Shown here piece after piece: positions 62,881-64,000 of a stretch of 64,000 nucleotides of DNA. Numbering within the stretch: the stretch's first letter is position 1; every line of letters begins with the position of its first letter. A program made the translations under genes and the position numbers. This DNA comes from a bacterium (GTDB lineage: Bacteria > Krumholzibacteriota > Krumholzibacteriia > JACNKJ01), in assembly GCA_024231955.1 (NCBI GenBank), contig JAAEPZ010000253.1:248001-312000 (forward strand), given 5' to 3'. The notes beneath the pieces were generated by a model. It saw only the letters and a list, made by a program, of their open reading frames with translations, was not told the origin of the DNA and did no database searches.

Positions 62881-64000
62881 ATGAAACACCCCCTCAACAT
62901 ACTGATCCTCGTGTTGACGCTCCTTGCGCTCACACTCCCCCCCACCTCGGTACAGGCGCGCAGCGATGATGAATACGATGAGACCTTCGCCGCCGAACCG
63001 GGCGGCACAATCGAGTTCTCCTTCGATCAAGGCGGATCTCTGAACGCCGCCGGTTGGGATCGCGATGAGATCCGCATAGTTTGCTACGAAGATCACAACG
63101 GTCTGGATGCCTACGAGATCGAACTCGAAGAGACCCGCAACGGCTTCCGCTTCATTGCTGAGCCCAAAAGCCGCAGAACGCATTCAACCAATCTGGAAGT
63201 TCAGGTGCGCCTGCCCCATCGCTACAGCATCGAGATAGAATCGGCCGGCGGCGGCATCGAGATAATCGATGTTGAGGGCGAATTCAACGGCCATACCGGC
63301 GGCGGCTCCATCGTGCTCCACAATGTCAAAGGCAAGGCCAATCTCCGCACGGGCGGCAGCTCAATCAAGATCACCGATTCCACGCTGGACGGCCGTGTAA
63401 AAACCGGCGGCGGCAAGGTTCTCGTGCGCAACGTCATCGGCACCATCAAGGCCACCTCCGGCGGCGGCATCGTCAGCTACGAAAACGTGCGGGACCATGA
63501 CGGCAACATTCGCGGCTCAAAGCGATTTTCCTCACGTGACACCAGGGATATCCGCAAGGATACCATCATCCAGTCCACGGCGGGCGGCAGCATCGATGTG
63601 GATGAGGCCCCCAGCGGGGCGATTGTCTCCACCGGCGGCGGCAGCATTGATGTACGCGATGCCCGTCGTTTCGTCGACGCCAAAACCGGCGGCGGCGATA
63701 TCGAGATCGAGGTCGAGGATGGCTGGGTGCACGCCAAAACGGGTGCGGGTGACATCTACGTGAAAATCGAGGGGAGCCTTGGCGACACGATGGAGGATAT
63801 CGAACTCATCACAGGTCTGGGGGAGATCGAGCTATTCCTGCCGCGGCAAGCCTCGATCGAATTGGATATCGAGTTGGCCTATACTCGCCGCAGCAGAGGC
63901 AACTACGAGATCGATTGCGACTTCGAGATCGACATTGAGGAGACGGAGGACTGGGATTACTCCTACGGCGGCAACCCCAAGAAATACATCCTCGGCACTG
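62881..64000 (+). CDS. Secreted DUF4097-type protein with GGG repeats (3' partial)
   Basis: 373 codons are visible and the frame is open at the window end. Signal peptide (ending SVQA), then a beta domain (GGTIEFSFDQGGSLN). A solenoid with glycine turns follows: ESAGGG, HTGGGS, RTGGSS, KTGGGK, ATSGGG, STAGGS, STGGGS, KTGGGD, KTGAGD. In the first block the period is exactly 18 residues, as at 37096. ATG 62881 follows GAAAGAGAG. It is the third gene of the sigma/anti-sigma operon and is the probable target or signal protein of this module. Confidence 0.85.
   Translation, partial: MKHPLNILILVLTLLALTLPPTSVQARSDDEYDETFAAEPGGTIEFSFDQGGSLNAAGWDRDEIRIVCYEDHNGLDAYEIELEETRNGFRFIAEPKSRRTHSTNLEVQVRLPHRYSIEIESAGGGIEIIDVEGEFNGHTGGGSIVLHNVKGKANLRTGGSSIKITDSTLDGRVKTGGGKVLVRNVIGTIKATSGGGIVSYENVRDHDGNIRGSKRFSSRDTRDIRKDTIIQSTAGGSIDVDEAPSGAIVSTGGGSIDVRDARRFVDAKTGGGDIEIEVEDGWVHAKTGAGDIYVKIEGSLGDTMEDIELITGLGEIELFLPRQASIELDIELAYTRRSRGNYEIDCDFEIDIEETEDWDYSYGGNPKKYILGT

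Overview
The window is about 64 kb of GC-rich bacterial chromosome that looks like an uncultivated member of the FCB assemblage, for example Eiseniibacteriota, Krumholzibacteriota, Latescibacterota or Zixibacteria. This is inferred from gene style: many secreted proteins end in a FlgD-like Ig sorting-type domain (FNPFNP, then GR-x-V-x-TL, then SGVY-x-YRL), with LVIVD and parallel beta-helix proteins, DUF362/DUF6599 genes and an ABC-permease/M1-peptidase fusion. There is no rRNA or tRNA gene to settle the phylum. The only stable RNA recognised is tmRNA (ssrA, minus strand, 22558-22914), whose tag reads ANDNLALAA.

Layout. 1-11.5 kb: secreted and surface proteins (a lamin-tail protein, a 14-repeat LVIVD protein, a beta-helix protein, a metzincin-like protease), a Vps62-like gene with a membrane partner, a gene interrupted by an in-frame TGA, an alpha/beta hydrolase, a flavin reductase-like protein and an IS481-type transposase relic. 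11.7-22.1 kb: a heavy-metal RND efflux set (Cys-rich small protein, adaptor with three CxxH-x6-CxxC modules, HME-type pump), followed by a helical secreted protein and a 1476-residue mosaic protease-like protein. 22.1-23 kb: a truncated tyrosine recombinase next to the 3' end of ssrA, probably the scar of an integrated element. 23.3-28 kb: two Tat-exported DUF362 proteins, a NapH-NapG-like membrane polyferredoxin fusion and a DUF6599 lipoprotein, which I read as an undescribed extracytoplasmic redox module.

28-39 kb: GlgX, a rhomboid protease, a GH29 fucosidase, a three-gene signalling operon (DUF3391-like, HDOD, receiver-GGDDF), a sodium/solute symporter, an 18-residue-repeat DUF4097 protein, an orphan Hpt protein and a lipoprotein. 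39-52 kb (all minus): an S9 peptidase, then a cell-envelope block with an M61-like PDZ lipoprotein, an ABC permease fused to an M1 peptidase, its ATPase, an ECF sigma factor, a double-zinc-finger anti-sigma factor and a small membrane protein. 52-64 kb: LarE, a deoxynucleoside kinase, secreted proteins, two more beta-helix proteins, an M1-like protein lacking a zinc-ligand Glu, a LolA-like protein, and a second ECF sigma/anti-sigma pair driving another DUF4097 protein that runs off the end.

The recurring theme is envelope and export biology: sorting tails, two ECF/anti-sigma modules linked to DUF4097-type repeat proteins, and membrane-anchored peptidases. Starts were chosen from Shine-Dalgarno sequences (mostly AGGAG/GGAGG), which often shortens the longest possible frame.
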